Assembly: GCA_041738285.1 (NCBI GenBank)
Contig: JBGSQB010000150.1
Coordinates: forward strand, 62,001-126,000
Reading direction: 5' to 3'
From: SZUA-521 sp041738285
GTDB lineage: Bacteria; Pseudomonadota; Gammaproteobacteria; Pseudomonadales; Azotimanducaceae
DNA: 64,000 bases
Shown: piece after piece, positions 44,063-52,073 of the stretch
Position numbering within the stretch: the stretch's first letter is position 1
How the letters are laid out: each line of letters opens with the position of its first letter
Translations under genes and position numbers: made by a program
Notes under the pieces: generated by a model
The model's database searches: none
Seen by the model: only the letters and a program-made list of their open reading frames with translations
Told to the model about the DNA's origin: nothing

Positions 44063-44105
44063 TGACGGAATGCGTACCCGCGCACGTTGTGGCGGAATTC
44101 CGTCA
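44063..44105. promoter_or_regulatory. Perfect 9-bp inverted repeat between metR and the HD-domain gene
   Basis: TGACGGAAT (44063-44071) and ATTCCGTCA (44097-44105) are perfect inverted copies separated by 25 bases; centre-to-centre distance is 34 bases, about three helical turns. It sits in the 175-base divergent gap. It does not match the MetR consensus TGAA-N5-TTCA as I know it, so which protein binds, if any, is open. An mRNA hairpin is another option. Confidence 0.45.
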
Positions 44106-44152
44106 TCTAAACTTCCGCTCACACGGATTGTTCGAAGAAGAACGAAGACAAC

Positions 44153-45082
44153 ATGTTCAGTCCAACGCGTACCGTCATCGATGCCTTTGTGACCTGCCTG
44201 GTCGGCACGTTCACCAAGGCCTTCCCAGGCGCGCCCGCCCAGCAAGCGGCCGTCCTAGAACAGAACTGTCGGATGGCGCTCGAGGCCCTGACCAACTCCG
44301 ACTGCGCCTACCACGACATGCACCACTCGGTGATGGTGACCGACGTGGGTCAGTCGATCCTGTGGGGCCGGCTCATGTCCCAGGGCGATGTCACCTCCCA
44401 CGACTGGCTGCATTGCATCCTCGCCATGATCTACCACGATATCGGCTTCGTCCGCGGCGTACTCAAAGGCGATCGCGGCGGCCGCTATGTCGTCAACGAA
44501 TTCGGTGACACGGTAGTGCCGCCACCCGGCGCCACCGATGCCTACATGGCGCCGTATCACGTCACGCGCAGCTGTCTGTTCGTCAAAGAACGCTTCGCCA
44601 CCGAGTCGCTGGTGGATGCCGGCACGTTGATTCACTTCATCGAAATGACACGTTTCCCAGTGCCGCAAGACGCGTTCTACAGCCGGGTGGGCGACTTCGC
44701 CGGCCTCGTGCGCGCGGCCGACCTGATCGGGCAGATGGCCGATCCGCAGTACATTCAGAAGCTCGCCAAGCTCTACACCGAGTTCTCCGAAACCGGTGAA
44801 GCCGAGCGGCTCGGTTATGCCGACGCTGGTGCGTTGCGTGCTGCCTATCCGGGGTTTTTCTTCGAGCGCGTGCGCCCGTTCGTGTCGGAAGGTCTGCGTT
44901 TCCTGCGCAAGACTCAGGAAGGGCAGCTGTGGATCGCCAATCTCTTCAACCACGTCTTCAGTGAGCAGCAAGGTGAACCTTCCTACGGACCGGAGCGACG
45001 CATCCGCGATGCATCGACCTCGGATCTGAGCCGTCGCGCTACCGACCGTCCTCTACCTCAGATCGCCATCAACGGTCGCTGA
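44153..45082 (+). CDS. HD-type metal-dependent phosphohydrolase (Npun_R2479-like)
   Basis: 309 residues. Metal ligands of an HD fold: CAYHDMHHSVMVTD (about 51-64) and YHDIGFV (94-100, HD at 95-96), followed by TRSCLFVKERF. These HD hydrolases act on unknown nucleotides or phosphoesters; some related proteins hydrolyse cyclic dinucleotides, which is only an analogy. A strong hairpin lies just after the stop. It faces metR across a gap with an inverted repeat. Confidence 0.75.
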   Translation: MFSPTRTVIDAFVTCLVGTFTKAFPGAPAQQAAVLEQNCRMALEALTNSDCAYHDMHHSVMVTDVGQSILWGRLMSQGDVTSHDWLHCILAMIYHDIGFVRGVLKGDRGGRYVVNEFGDTVVPPPGATDAYMAPYHVTRSCLFVKERFATESLVDAGTLIHFIEMTRFPVPQDAFYSRVGDFAGLVRAADLIGQMADPQYIQKLAKLYTEFSETGEAERLGYADAGALRAAYPGFFFERVRPFVSEGLRFLRKTQEGQLWIANLFNHVFSEQQGEPSYGPERRIRDASTSDLSRRATDRPLPQIAINGR

Positions 45083-45083
45083 C

Positions 45084-45115
45084 CGGAGTCGGCACGAAGC
45101 GTGCCGGCGACTCCG
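45084..45115 (+). terminator. Hairpin after the HD-domain gene (possible terminator without T-tract)
   Basis: CGGAGTCGGCACG (45084-45096) pairs with the segment ending CGACTCCG at 45115, with a 3-base loop (AAG, 45097-45099) and one 3-base bulge. It begins just after the stop at 45082. No run of T follows, so an intrinsic terminator is uncertain; a rho-dependent or attenuator role is equally possible. Confidence 0.4.
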
Positions 45116-45185
45116 CCCTGCCTTTAGAATCACGGCCTGACAAAGGTCGGTCCGTCCCTGCGGATCGCGAACACGGGATGGACCC

Positions 45186-46490
45186 ATGCAGTCGGAAGCC
45201 GCACTGCTCGATGCCGATGCGATCGACAGCACGCCGCGCACGGTTGTCGCTCCCCTGCGCATCGCCCTGCTCGGCTACCGCAGCAATCCTTACAGCGGCG
45301 GCCAAGGGGTGTACCTGAAGTACCTGTCCAAGGCGCTGATCGAGTGCGGCCACAGTGTGGACGTCATTTCCGGCGAGCCGTACCCACACCTCGATCCCCG
45401 CGTGCGTCTGGTGCCCCTGCCCGGGCTCAACTTGTACGCCGCGCCCAATCACGTCACCGCACTGCGGCCGCGCCACTTCCGTTCTGCGACCGATCTGATC
45501 GAATACTTCTCCATGCTCACGGGCGGATTTCCCGAGCCCTATACGTTCGGGCGCCGACTGGTGCGCCATTTCAAGATCCAACGCCCCACTTATGATGTCG
45601 TGCACGACAACCAAAGCCTGTGCTACGGGCTGCTCGATGTACGGGCCCTCGGCTACCCGGTTCTCGCAACCATTCATCATCCCATTACGATGGACCGGGA
45701 CATTGCGCTCGCGAACACTAAAGACGCCGGCGAACGCGCCCTGATCAACCGGTGGCATTCGTTTCTCAAAATGCAGACCCGGGTCGCCCGGCGGTTGCCG
45801 CACATCGTCACCGTGAGCGAGAGCTCGGCGCGTGACTTGCGCGCCGCGTTTGCCATCCAGCACGCGAACGTGCACGTGGTTGCCAACGGCATCGATCTGA
45901 CGGACTTTGCTCCCGTGCCGGGCGTGCAGCGTGACACGTTTCATCTGGTATCCACCGCCAGCGCCGATGCCCCGCTGAAGGGCACCCAGCACCTGCTGCG
46001 AGCCATGGCCATTCTGCGCCCCGCGTATCCTGACCTGCGACTGACGGTCGTCGGTCAGGCCCGTAGCGGCGGACCTACCGAACGCCTCATCGACGAACTT
46101 GGTATCGCTGGCACCGTGACCTTCAGGGCGCAACTTGGCACCGATGAGATCCGGGCGCTGTATGCGCGGGCAACGCTTGCCGTAGTGCCGTCCGAATACG
46201 AAGGCTTCGGTCTGCCCGCCGGTGAGGCAATGGCATGCGGGGTACCGGTGGTAGCAGCAGCCGGCGGCGCCCTACCTGAAGTGGTAGGCGACGCAGGCAT
46301 CGTCGTGCCGGTGCGCGATCCGCAGGCGCTTGCCGAGGGGATACGCCGGCTGCTCGAGTCTCCCACCGAACGAGTAAGGCTCGCCGAACGGGGTCGCGCC
46401 CGGATCGTCCAGTCGTTCAGCTGGGGCCGCGCCGCCACCCACTTGAGCGCAATCTACGATCGCGTCATCGCCGATGGACCAAGCCGATGA
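45186..46490 (+). CDS. GT4-family glycosyltransferase (GT-B fold)
   Basis: 434 residues. The N-terminal acceptor domain starts with RIALLGYRSNPYSGGQGVYL (about 25-44, a glycine-rich loop). The C-terminal donor domain carries VPSEYEGFGLPAGEAMACGV with the conserved EX7E glutamates around 340-348. Such enzymes retain anomeric configuration with NDP-sugars. It starts a coupled three-gene unit with a SAM methyltransferase and a terpenoid-cyclase-fold protein, suggesting modification of a glycoconjugate or lipid-linked sugar. Confidence 0.85.
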   Translation: MQSEAALLDADAIDSTPRTVVAPLRIALLGYRSNPYSGGQGVYLKYLSKALIECGHSVDVISGEPYPHLDPRVRLVPLPGLNLYAAPNHVTALRPRHFRSATDLIEYFSMLTGGFPEPYTFGRRLVRHFKIQRPTYDVVHDNQSLCYGLLDVRALGYPVLATIHHPITMDRDIALANTKDAGERALINRWHSFLKMQTRVARRLPHIVTVSESSARDLRAAFAIQHANVHVVANGIDLTDFAPVPGVQRDTFHLVSTASADAPLKGTQHLLRAMAILRPAYPDLRLTVVGQARSGGPTERLIDELGIAGTVTFRAQLGTDEIRALYARATLAVVPSEYEGFGLPAGEAMACGVPVVAAAGGALPEVVGDAGIVVPVRDPQALAEGIRRLLESPTERVRLAERGRARIVQSFSWGRAATHLSAIYDRVIADGPSR

Positions 46491-47209
46491 GTCTGGAGAC
46501 CATCGATCATCGGCGCCTCGACCTCGCCGCCGGACATCGCGTACTGGATCTCGGCTGCGGTGAAGGCCGGCATGCCATCACGGTGTACATGCACGCAAAG
46601 GTGCAGGTCGTCGCCGTCGATCGCTGCCCTACCGACGTCGCGACCGCGCGCGGCCGCGTCGATGACTTCACCGTGAGCGCATCCCCCGATCGACGCATCG
46701 ACTTTCTGATCGGCGACGGCCTGATGCTGCCGTTTCCCGAATCGAGCTTCGACCGGATCATCTGCAGTGAGGTCCTCGAACACATTCCAGACTATCGCGC
46801 CATGTTGCGCGAAATCGTGCGCGTACTGAAACCTGGCGGTTTGCTCGCGGTAAGCGTGCCACGCTTCGGCCCGGAGTGGATCTGCTGGCGACTGTCGCGC
46901 GCCTACCACGAAGTGGAAGGCGGGCACGTGCGGATCTTTCGTCGCGCCGAATTGCGCCGCGCGATCGAAGATCTAGGGCTCACGCTGTACGCCAGCCACT
47001 GGGCACACGCGCTTCACTCGCCCTATTGGTGGCTGAAGTGCCTGCTGAAGTCGCGCGCTGACAGCTCTGCACTGGTGCGTGGCTATCACCGTTTTCTGGT
47101 CTGGGATCTGATGGCGCAACCGCGTGCGACGCGATGGCTCGAGCGCATGCTCAACCCGCTGATCGGCAAGAGCACTGTCTTCTACTTCGCCGACTCGGAT
47201 CGACAATGA
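46487..47209 (+). CDS. Class I SAM-dependent methyltransferase
   Basis: 240 residues. VLDLGCGEGRHAI (about 20-32) is SAM motif I, VVAVDRCPTDVATAR motif II region, and ICSEVLEHIPDYRAMLREIV motif III. Substrate is unknown, but the position between a glycosyltransferase and a prenyltransferase-like gene implies a sugar or lipid hydroxyl/carboxyl. It is translationally coupled on both sides (ATGA overlaps). Confidence 0.82.
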   Translation: MSLETIDHRRLDLAAGHRVLDLGCGEGRHAITVYMHAKVQVVAVDRCPTDVATARGRVDDFTVSASPDRRIDFLIGDGLMLPFPESSFDRIICSEVLEHIPDYRAMLREIVRVLKPGGLLAVSVPRFGPEWICWRLSRAYHEVEGGHVRIFRRAELRRAIEDLGLTLYASHWAHALHSPYWWLKCLLKSRADSSALVRGYHRFLVWDLMAQPRATRWLERMLNPLIGKSTVFYFADSDRQ

Positions 47210-48222
47210 GATCGCAACTGACCGGGTTCGACGCGACCGCCGACTACATCGCCACGACGCAACAGGACGACGGTGGCATCCCGTGGTTCGATGGCGGCAT
47301 CCTCGATCCGTGGGATCATGTCGAGGCAGCAATGGCGCTGAGCGTCACCGGTCGATTCGATGCCGCCGAGCGAGCGTACCGCTGGCTTGCCGAACATCAG
47401 CGTGAAGACGGTGCCTGGCTTGCGTCCTATCGCGACGGTGCCGTTGCCGATGGCACGCGTGCAGAGACCAACTTCGTTGCCTACGCAGCGACCGGGATCT
47501 GGCATCACTTCCTCGCCACCGGCGATCGGCGATTCCTCGGTGAGTACTGGAGCGTCGCAGAACGCGCCATGCGCTTCGTCGTTGGTCTGCAGTCGCCCCA
47601 TGGCGAGGTGTACTGGGCGCTGGATTCCCGCACGGGCATCAACAAGGACGCATTGATCACGGGCTGCAGTTCGATCTACAAGAGTCTCGAGTGCATGGCG
47701 AATCTTGCGTTCGAAGTGGAACGAGATCCGCGCCCCTGGATCGTCGCACGGGAGCATCTGGGCAGGGCACTGCGCGAGCGGCCGCATCGCTTCGACCGCA
47801 CTTGGCCAAGCAAAGCACGCTACTCGATGGATTGGTTCTATCCGGTGCTGGCTGGTGCAGTCACCGGCGCAGACGCAGACGCGCGACTGGACGCACGTTG
47901 GAGTGAATTCGTCGAAGACGGGCTCGGCTGTCGGTGCGTGGCCGATCAACCCTGGGTCACCGTCGCCGAATCATGCGAGCTGACGCTCGCCCTGCTCGCC
48001 TCAGGTCGCATCGACGGTGCGGCCCGACTGTTCGAGTGCCTGTGGCGGTATCAGGCCGACAACGGTGCCTGGTGGACCGGATACGCGATGCGCGATCGCA
48101 TCATGTGGCCAGCCGAACAACCAACATGGACTGCGGCCGCAGTGATTCTGGCCGCTGATGCGCTGCGCAGGGCGACGCCCGCCGCCACGCTGTTCACCAC
48201 CACCCGCCTACCGCCGGCGTAG
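47206..48222 (+). CDS. Prenyltransferase/squalene-cyclase alpha-alpha toroid-fold protein
   Basis: 338 residues with several tandem helical repeats carrying Gly/Trp-rich loops, such as QQDDGGIPWFDGG (about 20-32), QREDGAWLAS (about 65-74) and YQADNGAWWTGYAMRD (about 284-299). This pattern is typical of (alpha/alpha)6-barrel prenyltransferases and cyclases, and also of six-hairpin glycosidases. The DXDD aspartate motif of squalene-hopene cyclase is not seen, so cyclase activity is doubtful. The start overlaps the methyltransferase stop (ATGA). Confidence 0.75.
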   Translation: MRSQLTGFDATADYIATTQQDDGGIPWFDGGILDPWDHVEAAMALSVTGRFDAAERAYRWLAEHQREDGAWLASYRDGAVADGTRAETNFVAYAATGIWHHFLATGDRRFLGEYWSVAERAMRFVVGLQSPHGEVYWALDSRTGINKDALITGCSSIYKSLECMANLAFEVERDPRPWIVAREHLGRALRERPHRFDRTWPSKARYSMDWFYPVLAGAVTGADADARLDARWSEFVEDGLGCRCVADQPWVTVAESCELTLALLASGRIDGAARLFECLWRYQADNGAWWTGYAMRDRIMWPAEQPTWTAAAVILAADALRRATPAATLFTTTRLPPA

Positions 48223-48831
48223 CACACCAAGCGTGAGCGTTCGAGGCAGCGGCTCGAACAGGCCCGACGCGAGCGCCATCCGGTAGATCTCGATTGGCGC
48301 CTGGCCGCCCGCCTCGGGGTCATCGAACAGATCGTGAATCGCGAGCACACCGCCCGACATCACATGCGGCGCCCATCCTCGATAGTCAGCTTCGGCCGCC
48401 GCGCGGCTGTGGCCGCCATCGATGAATACCAGCGCAAGGGGCGTCGCCCACGCTTTGGCGACGAGGCCAGATGAGGCGACGACGGGAATGACCACATCGC
48501 GCAAGTCAGCCCGATCGAGCGTGCGGCGAAACTCGGGTAGCGAGTCCATTCGACCGGCATCGGCATCGTACAGGGACGCATCGTGGTAGTCCTCGCCCAC
48601 CTGATGCTCTTCGGAACCCTCGTGATGATCGACCGCGAACAACACGCTGCCCGCGCGCCGGCACCCATTGCCGAGGTAAACCGTCGACTTACCGCAGTAA
48701 CTGCCGACTTCGAGGCAAGGGCCTGCCACACCCACCCGAGCAGCAAGGTCATGGAGCCTTCGACCCTCGCGCGGATCCAGAAAGCCGCGCACCGCGGCCA
48801 GATCTGCTTCGAAGGAATAGTCCTCGGTCAA
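48208..48831 (-). CDS. Class I SAM-dependent methyltransferase (Methyltransf_24-like)
   Basis: 207 residues from a TTG start. CLEVGSYCGKSTVYLG (about 36-51) is the SAM loop and LALVFIDGGHSRAAAEADYR the conserved aspartate motif of the TylF/Methyltransf_24 group. The TTG is chosen because it overlaps the stop of the upstream small membrane gene (CTTTGACC); the 72 upstream in-frame codons are antisense-like to that gene. It overlaps the convergent prenyltransferase-like gene end by 15 bases. Confidence 0.78.
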   Translation of the reverse strand: MTEDYSFEADLAAVRGFLDPREGRRLHDLAARVGVAGPCLEVGSYCGKSTVYLGNGCRRAGSVLFAVDHHEGSEEHQVGEDYHDASLYDADAGRMDSLPEFRRTLDRADLRDVVIPVVASSGLVAKAWATPLALVFIDGGHSRAAAEADYRGWAPHVMSGGVLAIHDLFDDPEAGGQAPIEIYRMALASGLFEPLPRTLTLGVLRRR

Positions 48832-49025
48832 AGCCGTTCGATCACGAAGAACACCGTCGGCAGCACGACAATCAATGCCATCACGCCGTAAGCGAGCAGA
48901 TTCAGCACATCGTTCTGACGCGGATCTCCGTCGAGCGCCAAGCGGGCCCCGAACAGCAGCCAGACTGCCCCGGACAAGATCACGCAAAGCGTCAGCGTCA
49001 GCACGACAGCGGCCATGGCGTTCAC
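48828..49025 (-). CDS. Small two-TM membrane protein
   Basis: 65 residues: two hydrophobic helices (about 5-26 and 42-60) joined by a charged loop (LALDGDPRQNDVLNL). No family recognised. Its stop overlaps the TTG start of the methyltransferase gene, which supports it as a real coupled gene. The pattern resembles small anchoring proteins. A divergent promoter-like TATACT at 49048-49053 serves the other strand. Confidence 0.6.
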   Translation of the reverse strand: MNAMAAVVLTLTLCVILSGAVWLLFGARLALDGDPRQNDVLNLLAYGVMALIVVLPTVFFVIERL

Positions 49026-49047
49026 ATTCAGTATTCCGAAGGCCCAC

Positions 49048-49053
49048 TATACT
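49048..49053 (+). promoter_or_regulatory. Candidate -10 box for the 49084 gene
   Basis: TATACT (five of six matching TATAAT) lies 30 bases before the ATG at 49084. The only -35 candidate, TTCAGT at 49027-49032, has a short 15-base spacer, so this is weak. Confidence 0.3.
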
Positions 49054-49083
49054 TCCGAGAACGCCACTGCCAAGTCGTCATTC

Positions 49084-49560
49084 ATGAGCGCATCAGACGC
49101 CAAGACCCACGCGGGCAGCCGCCATGTACTGGTGCGGTGCGTGGTCGAGAATCGGGCTGGCACTCCGAGCCTGCGTTTCGTCGAGCAATCTCACTACCGC
49201 CTCTGGCAATACATGATGGCCAACAAGCACGATCTGCGAGTGAAGACCGCGTCGCTCGCACTGTGGGTCACGGATGAGGAATACAACGACAAGTCCGCGG
49301 TATTCGAACGATCCGGGTTGCTCGAGGCGGTCGATCGAATCGCCTTCGCCGTCTACGACCACGACACCGGAGTCGTCAGTACCCTGCAGCGATTCGTCGC
49401 CCGCCAGGACACGAACGCTCTACGCGACTCGCTGATGGCGCGATTCCCCGAGGCGCTGCGCGCTTCCAACGACTTCGCAATGGAGCAGGAGAGCGGTCAG
49501 GCGATCATCCGTGAGGGAACAACCGACGCGATGCGCCTCGGATTCCACTTCCCTGACTGA
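49084..49560 (+). CDS. Conserved hypothetical protein
   Basis: 158 residues, soluble, no recognised domain. Distinctive segments: SHYRLWQYMMANKHDLRVKT (about 36-55), LALWVTDEEYNDKSAVFERS and ALRASNDFAMEQESGQAII. A regulated single gene is likely, since it is the only plus-strand gene between two minus-strand units. Nothing shows a catalytic site. Start chosen by the only nearby ATG; no strong ribosome-binding site. Confidence 0.68.
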   Translation: MSASDAKTHAGSRHVLVRCVVENRAGTPSLRFVEQSHYRLWQYMMANKHDLRVKTASLALWVTDEEYNDKSAVFERSGLLEAVDRIAFAVYDHDTGVVSTLQRFVARQDTNALRDSLMARFPEALRASNDFAMEQESGQAIIREGTTDAMRLGFHFPD

Positions 49561-49575
49561 GTTCGCGCGAGATTC

Positions 49576-50448
49576 CTACTGCTGCGCCAACTGCAGCATG
49601 TTGCGCGGTTTGGCGCCACTCAAGTCGGTGATGGCAGCGTATTGATCTGCGATGTCATCGGCCGTCGCGTCGATGCCGAGATCGACGCCGGCGTTCTCGA
49701 CGAGACAGGCGATCGAGTAACGGCCACCCGCGGCCTGCAGGATCACACCATTGGGTGCATGCTCACTGCACAGAAATACCACCGCTGGTGTGACCAGCTC
49801 GGGCCCCAGGCGCTTCAACGCTTCCTCGGGCATCAGCTTTTCGGTCATGCGAGTCGCGGCGACCGGCGCAATCGCGTTGGTGTACACATTGTTCTTGGCG
49901 CCTTCGATTTTCAGCGAATTCATGAAACCGACCAGACCCAGTTTGGCAGCGCCATAGTTGGTCTGGCCAAAGTTGCCGTACAGACCCGAAGGCGACGTCG
50001 TCATGACGATCCGACCATAATTCTGCTCGCGCATGATGGGCCACACTTCTTTTGTGCAGAGCATCGAGCCCATGAGATGAACATCGACCACCGCGCGAAA
50101 ATCCTCGACGGTCATCTTGGTGAAACTCTTGTCACGCAGAATGCCGGCGTTGTTGATGAGCACATCCACCCGACCCCACGCACTCATCGCCGCGGCAACC
50201 ATACTCCTGGCACCCGCCTCGTCGGCTACGGAACCGCCGTTGGCAATCGCTTCACCACCCGCCGCCTTGATCTCGGCAACCACCTTGTGGGCCGCTTCCG
50301 ATGAGCCGCCTGTACCGTCCATCGCGCCGCCCAGATCATTGACCACGACCTTGGCACCGCGTCCGGCGAGTTCGAGTGCGTGACAGCGGCCGAGACCACC
50401 CCCGGCACCGGTGACGATCGCAACGCGTCCTTCGAAGGAGATGGTCAT
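49576..50448 (-). CDS. SDR-family (3R)-hydroxyacyl-CoA dehydrogenase-like (MFE-2 type)
   Basis: 290 residues. Nucleotide loop TGAGGGLGRCHALELA and the following VVVNDLGGAMDGTGG are typical of the dehydrogenase domain of MFE-2. NNAG is at about 92, and the catalytic set SPSG, Tyr and Lys in YGAAKLG near 160 is complete. Expected reaction: oxidation of (3R)-hydroxyacyl-CoA. It closes a minus-strand run with a carboxyltransferase, a crotonase and a biotin carrier, pointing to acyl-CoA catabolism. ATG 50448 gives the family start. Confidence 0.85.
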   Translation of the reverse strand: MTISFEGRVAIVTGAGGGLGRCHALELAGRGAKVVVNDLGGAMDGTGGSSEAAHKVVAEIKAAGGEAIANGGSVADEAGARSMVAAAMSAWGRVDVLINNAGILRDKSFTKMTVEDFRAVVDVHLMGSMLCTKEVWPIMREQNYGRIVMTTSPSGLYGNFGQTNYGAAKLGLVGFMNSLKIEGAKNNVYTNAIAPVAATRMTEKLMPEEALKRLGPELVTPAVVFLCSEHAPNGVILQAAGGRYSIACLVENAGVDLGIDATADDIADQYAAITDLSGAKPRNMLQLAQQ

Positions 50449-50513
50449 GGGCGTTTCCTCAATGTCGTGAGTATCAGGAATGTCAGGGTGCGCGCGATTT
50501 TGCCACGATGAGC

Positions 50514-52067
50514 TCAGGGCCGCATCGGGAAGTGGGTGGGCCCCGTCAGCGTCGCAAGCCGCGGCTGGATCAATTCGATCCAATCGCACAGCATCGGCCG
50601 CGTCTCGCGCGGGTCGATCAGTTCGTGTACCGCAAAGCTCTCAGCGCGCGGAAAAGGTGAGCGCGATTCGCGCAAGCGATCTTCCAGTTCACGGCGTTTG
50701 GCATCGGGATCCGCTGCCGCGGCAATTTCTCTGCGGAAAGCGACCGCAACACCACCTTCGATCGGTAGTGCCCCAGATTCGACCGAGGGCCAACTGAGCA
50801 CATAGGCGTCCGGTGCGTAGTGCGCAGCGGTTGCCACACCAAAACCCTTGTGTACTTGAATCACAGCCCACGGCACGCTCGCTTGCACCGCGGCGGCAAC
50901 CGCGGCCATGCCGTACCGGATCGTGCCAGCGCGCTCCGCCTCGGGGCCGATCATGAACCCAGGCTGGTCGACGAAGTTGACCACCGGTAGATGGAACTGA
51001 TCGCACATCTCGACGAAGCGGCGGTACTTCTGCGCCGCTGCCGCGGTCATGGCGCCCGCATAAATGCGACAATCGTTGGCGAGCACGCCTACCGGTTGTC
51101 CTGATACCCGGCCAAGGCCGACAATCTGGCTGGGCCCGTACGACTTTCCCAGTTCGAAAAACGAACCGCGGTCGAGCACCATGGTCAGGATCTTGTGCAT
51201 GTCGAAGGCGCGATTCGTCTGTCGCGGCACGATCGAAAGCAGCGCCTCGTCCCGCCGATCGACGGGATCGTCGCAGGTCATGCGCGGCGCCCGTTCCCAG
51301 ACATTGCCTGGCAGATAGGACAGGAACGTTCGAATCTGCTGCAACGCATCGAGTTCCGTGTCGGCCACGTTGTCGACCACACCACTCTTCGCGTGCACAG
51401 TCGCGCCGCCCAGTTCTTCCTTACTGAGCGAAACGCCGAGCGCGCGTTCAACCAACGCGGGTCCACCCACCATCACCTGGGCGGTACCACGCACCATCAC
51501 GGAAAAATGCGATGCGACCAGCCGGCCGGCCGGAAATCCGGCGACAGCACCCATCGCCGCAGAAGCGACAGGAACCTGGCCCATCGCATCGGCAATGATC
51601 TTGAAGCGGGGCTCTGCAAACACCGGTTCGCCCACAGTGCCGCCCTTGCGATTGGAACCTTTGACGCTGCCACCGCCACCTTCGAGCAACCGCACGAGCG
51701 GCACGCGGTAGTGCACCGCCATGTGTTCCGCATAGACGCTCTTGCGCAGTCCCGCCGCGTTCGGCGATCCGCCCTTGAGGGTGAAGTCTTCACCACCCAC
51801 GGCGACGCGGCGTGCGTCGATCTGCGCAAGTCCGACCACATAGTTCGCGGGTGTGAAGCCGGTGAGTTCGCCCGCTTCGTCATACTCGGGCGCGGCGGTG
51901 GCGCGGCCTTGCTCATTGAACGAGCCGGGATCGACCAGCGCATCGATGCGTTCGCGGATCGTCAGCCGCCCGGCCGCATGTTGTTTCTCGATACCGGCCT
52001 CACCGCCCTGCAATAGCGCGATCTGCCTGCGGCGCTCGAGCTCCGCGACCTCCGCTTCCCAACTCAC
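50514..52067 (-). CDS. Acyl-CoA carboxylase carboxyltransferase subunit
   Basis: 517 residues of the two-lobe crotonase-type carboxyltransferase (PccB/MccB/AccD5-like): LLEGGGGSVKGSNRKGGTVG and MGQVPVASAAMGAVAGFPAG in the N lobe, and VNFVDQPGFMIGPEAERAGT in the C lobe, with the oxyanion-type glycines present. It starts with GTG. It is coupled in operon order with a stand-alone biotin carrier 0.9 kb upstream, but no biotin carboxylase is encoded in the window, so the enzyme is incomplete as seen here. The substrate (propionyl-, methylcrotonyl-, geranyl- or other acyl-CoA) is not resolved. Confidence 0.88.
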   Translation of the reverse strand: MSWEAEVAELERRRQIALLQGGEAGIEKQHAAGRLTIRERIDALVDPGSFNEQGRATAAPEYDEAGELTGFTPANYVVGLAQIDARRVAVGGEDFTLKGGSPNAAGLRKSVYAEHMAVHYRVPLVRLLEGGGGSVKGSNRKGGTVGEPVFAEPRFKIIADAMGQVPVASAAMGAVAGFPAGRLVASHFSVMVRGTAQVMVGGPALVERALGVSLSKEELGGATVHAKSGVVDNVADTELDALQQIRTFLSYLPGNVWERAPRMTCDDPVDRRDEALLSIVPRQTNRAFDMHKILTMVLDRGSFFELGKSYGPSQIVGLGRVSGQPVGVLANDCRIYAGAMTAAAAQKYRRFVEMCDQFHLPVVNFVDQPGFMIGPEAERAGTIRYGMAAVAAAVQASVPWAVIQVHKGFGVATAAHYAPDAYVLSWPSVESGALPIEGGVAVAFRREIAAAADPDAKRRELEDRLRESRSPFPRAESFAVHELIDPRETRPMLCDWIELIQPRLATLTGPTHFPMRP

Positions 52068-52073
52068 GGCGGT

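Noticed and set aside
48832..49047. Long N-terminal extension of the 48208 methyltransferase
   Set aside because: The extension is the small two-TM gene read in another frame; the TTG start overlapping the small gene's stop is more consistent.
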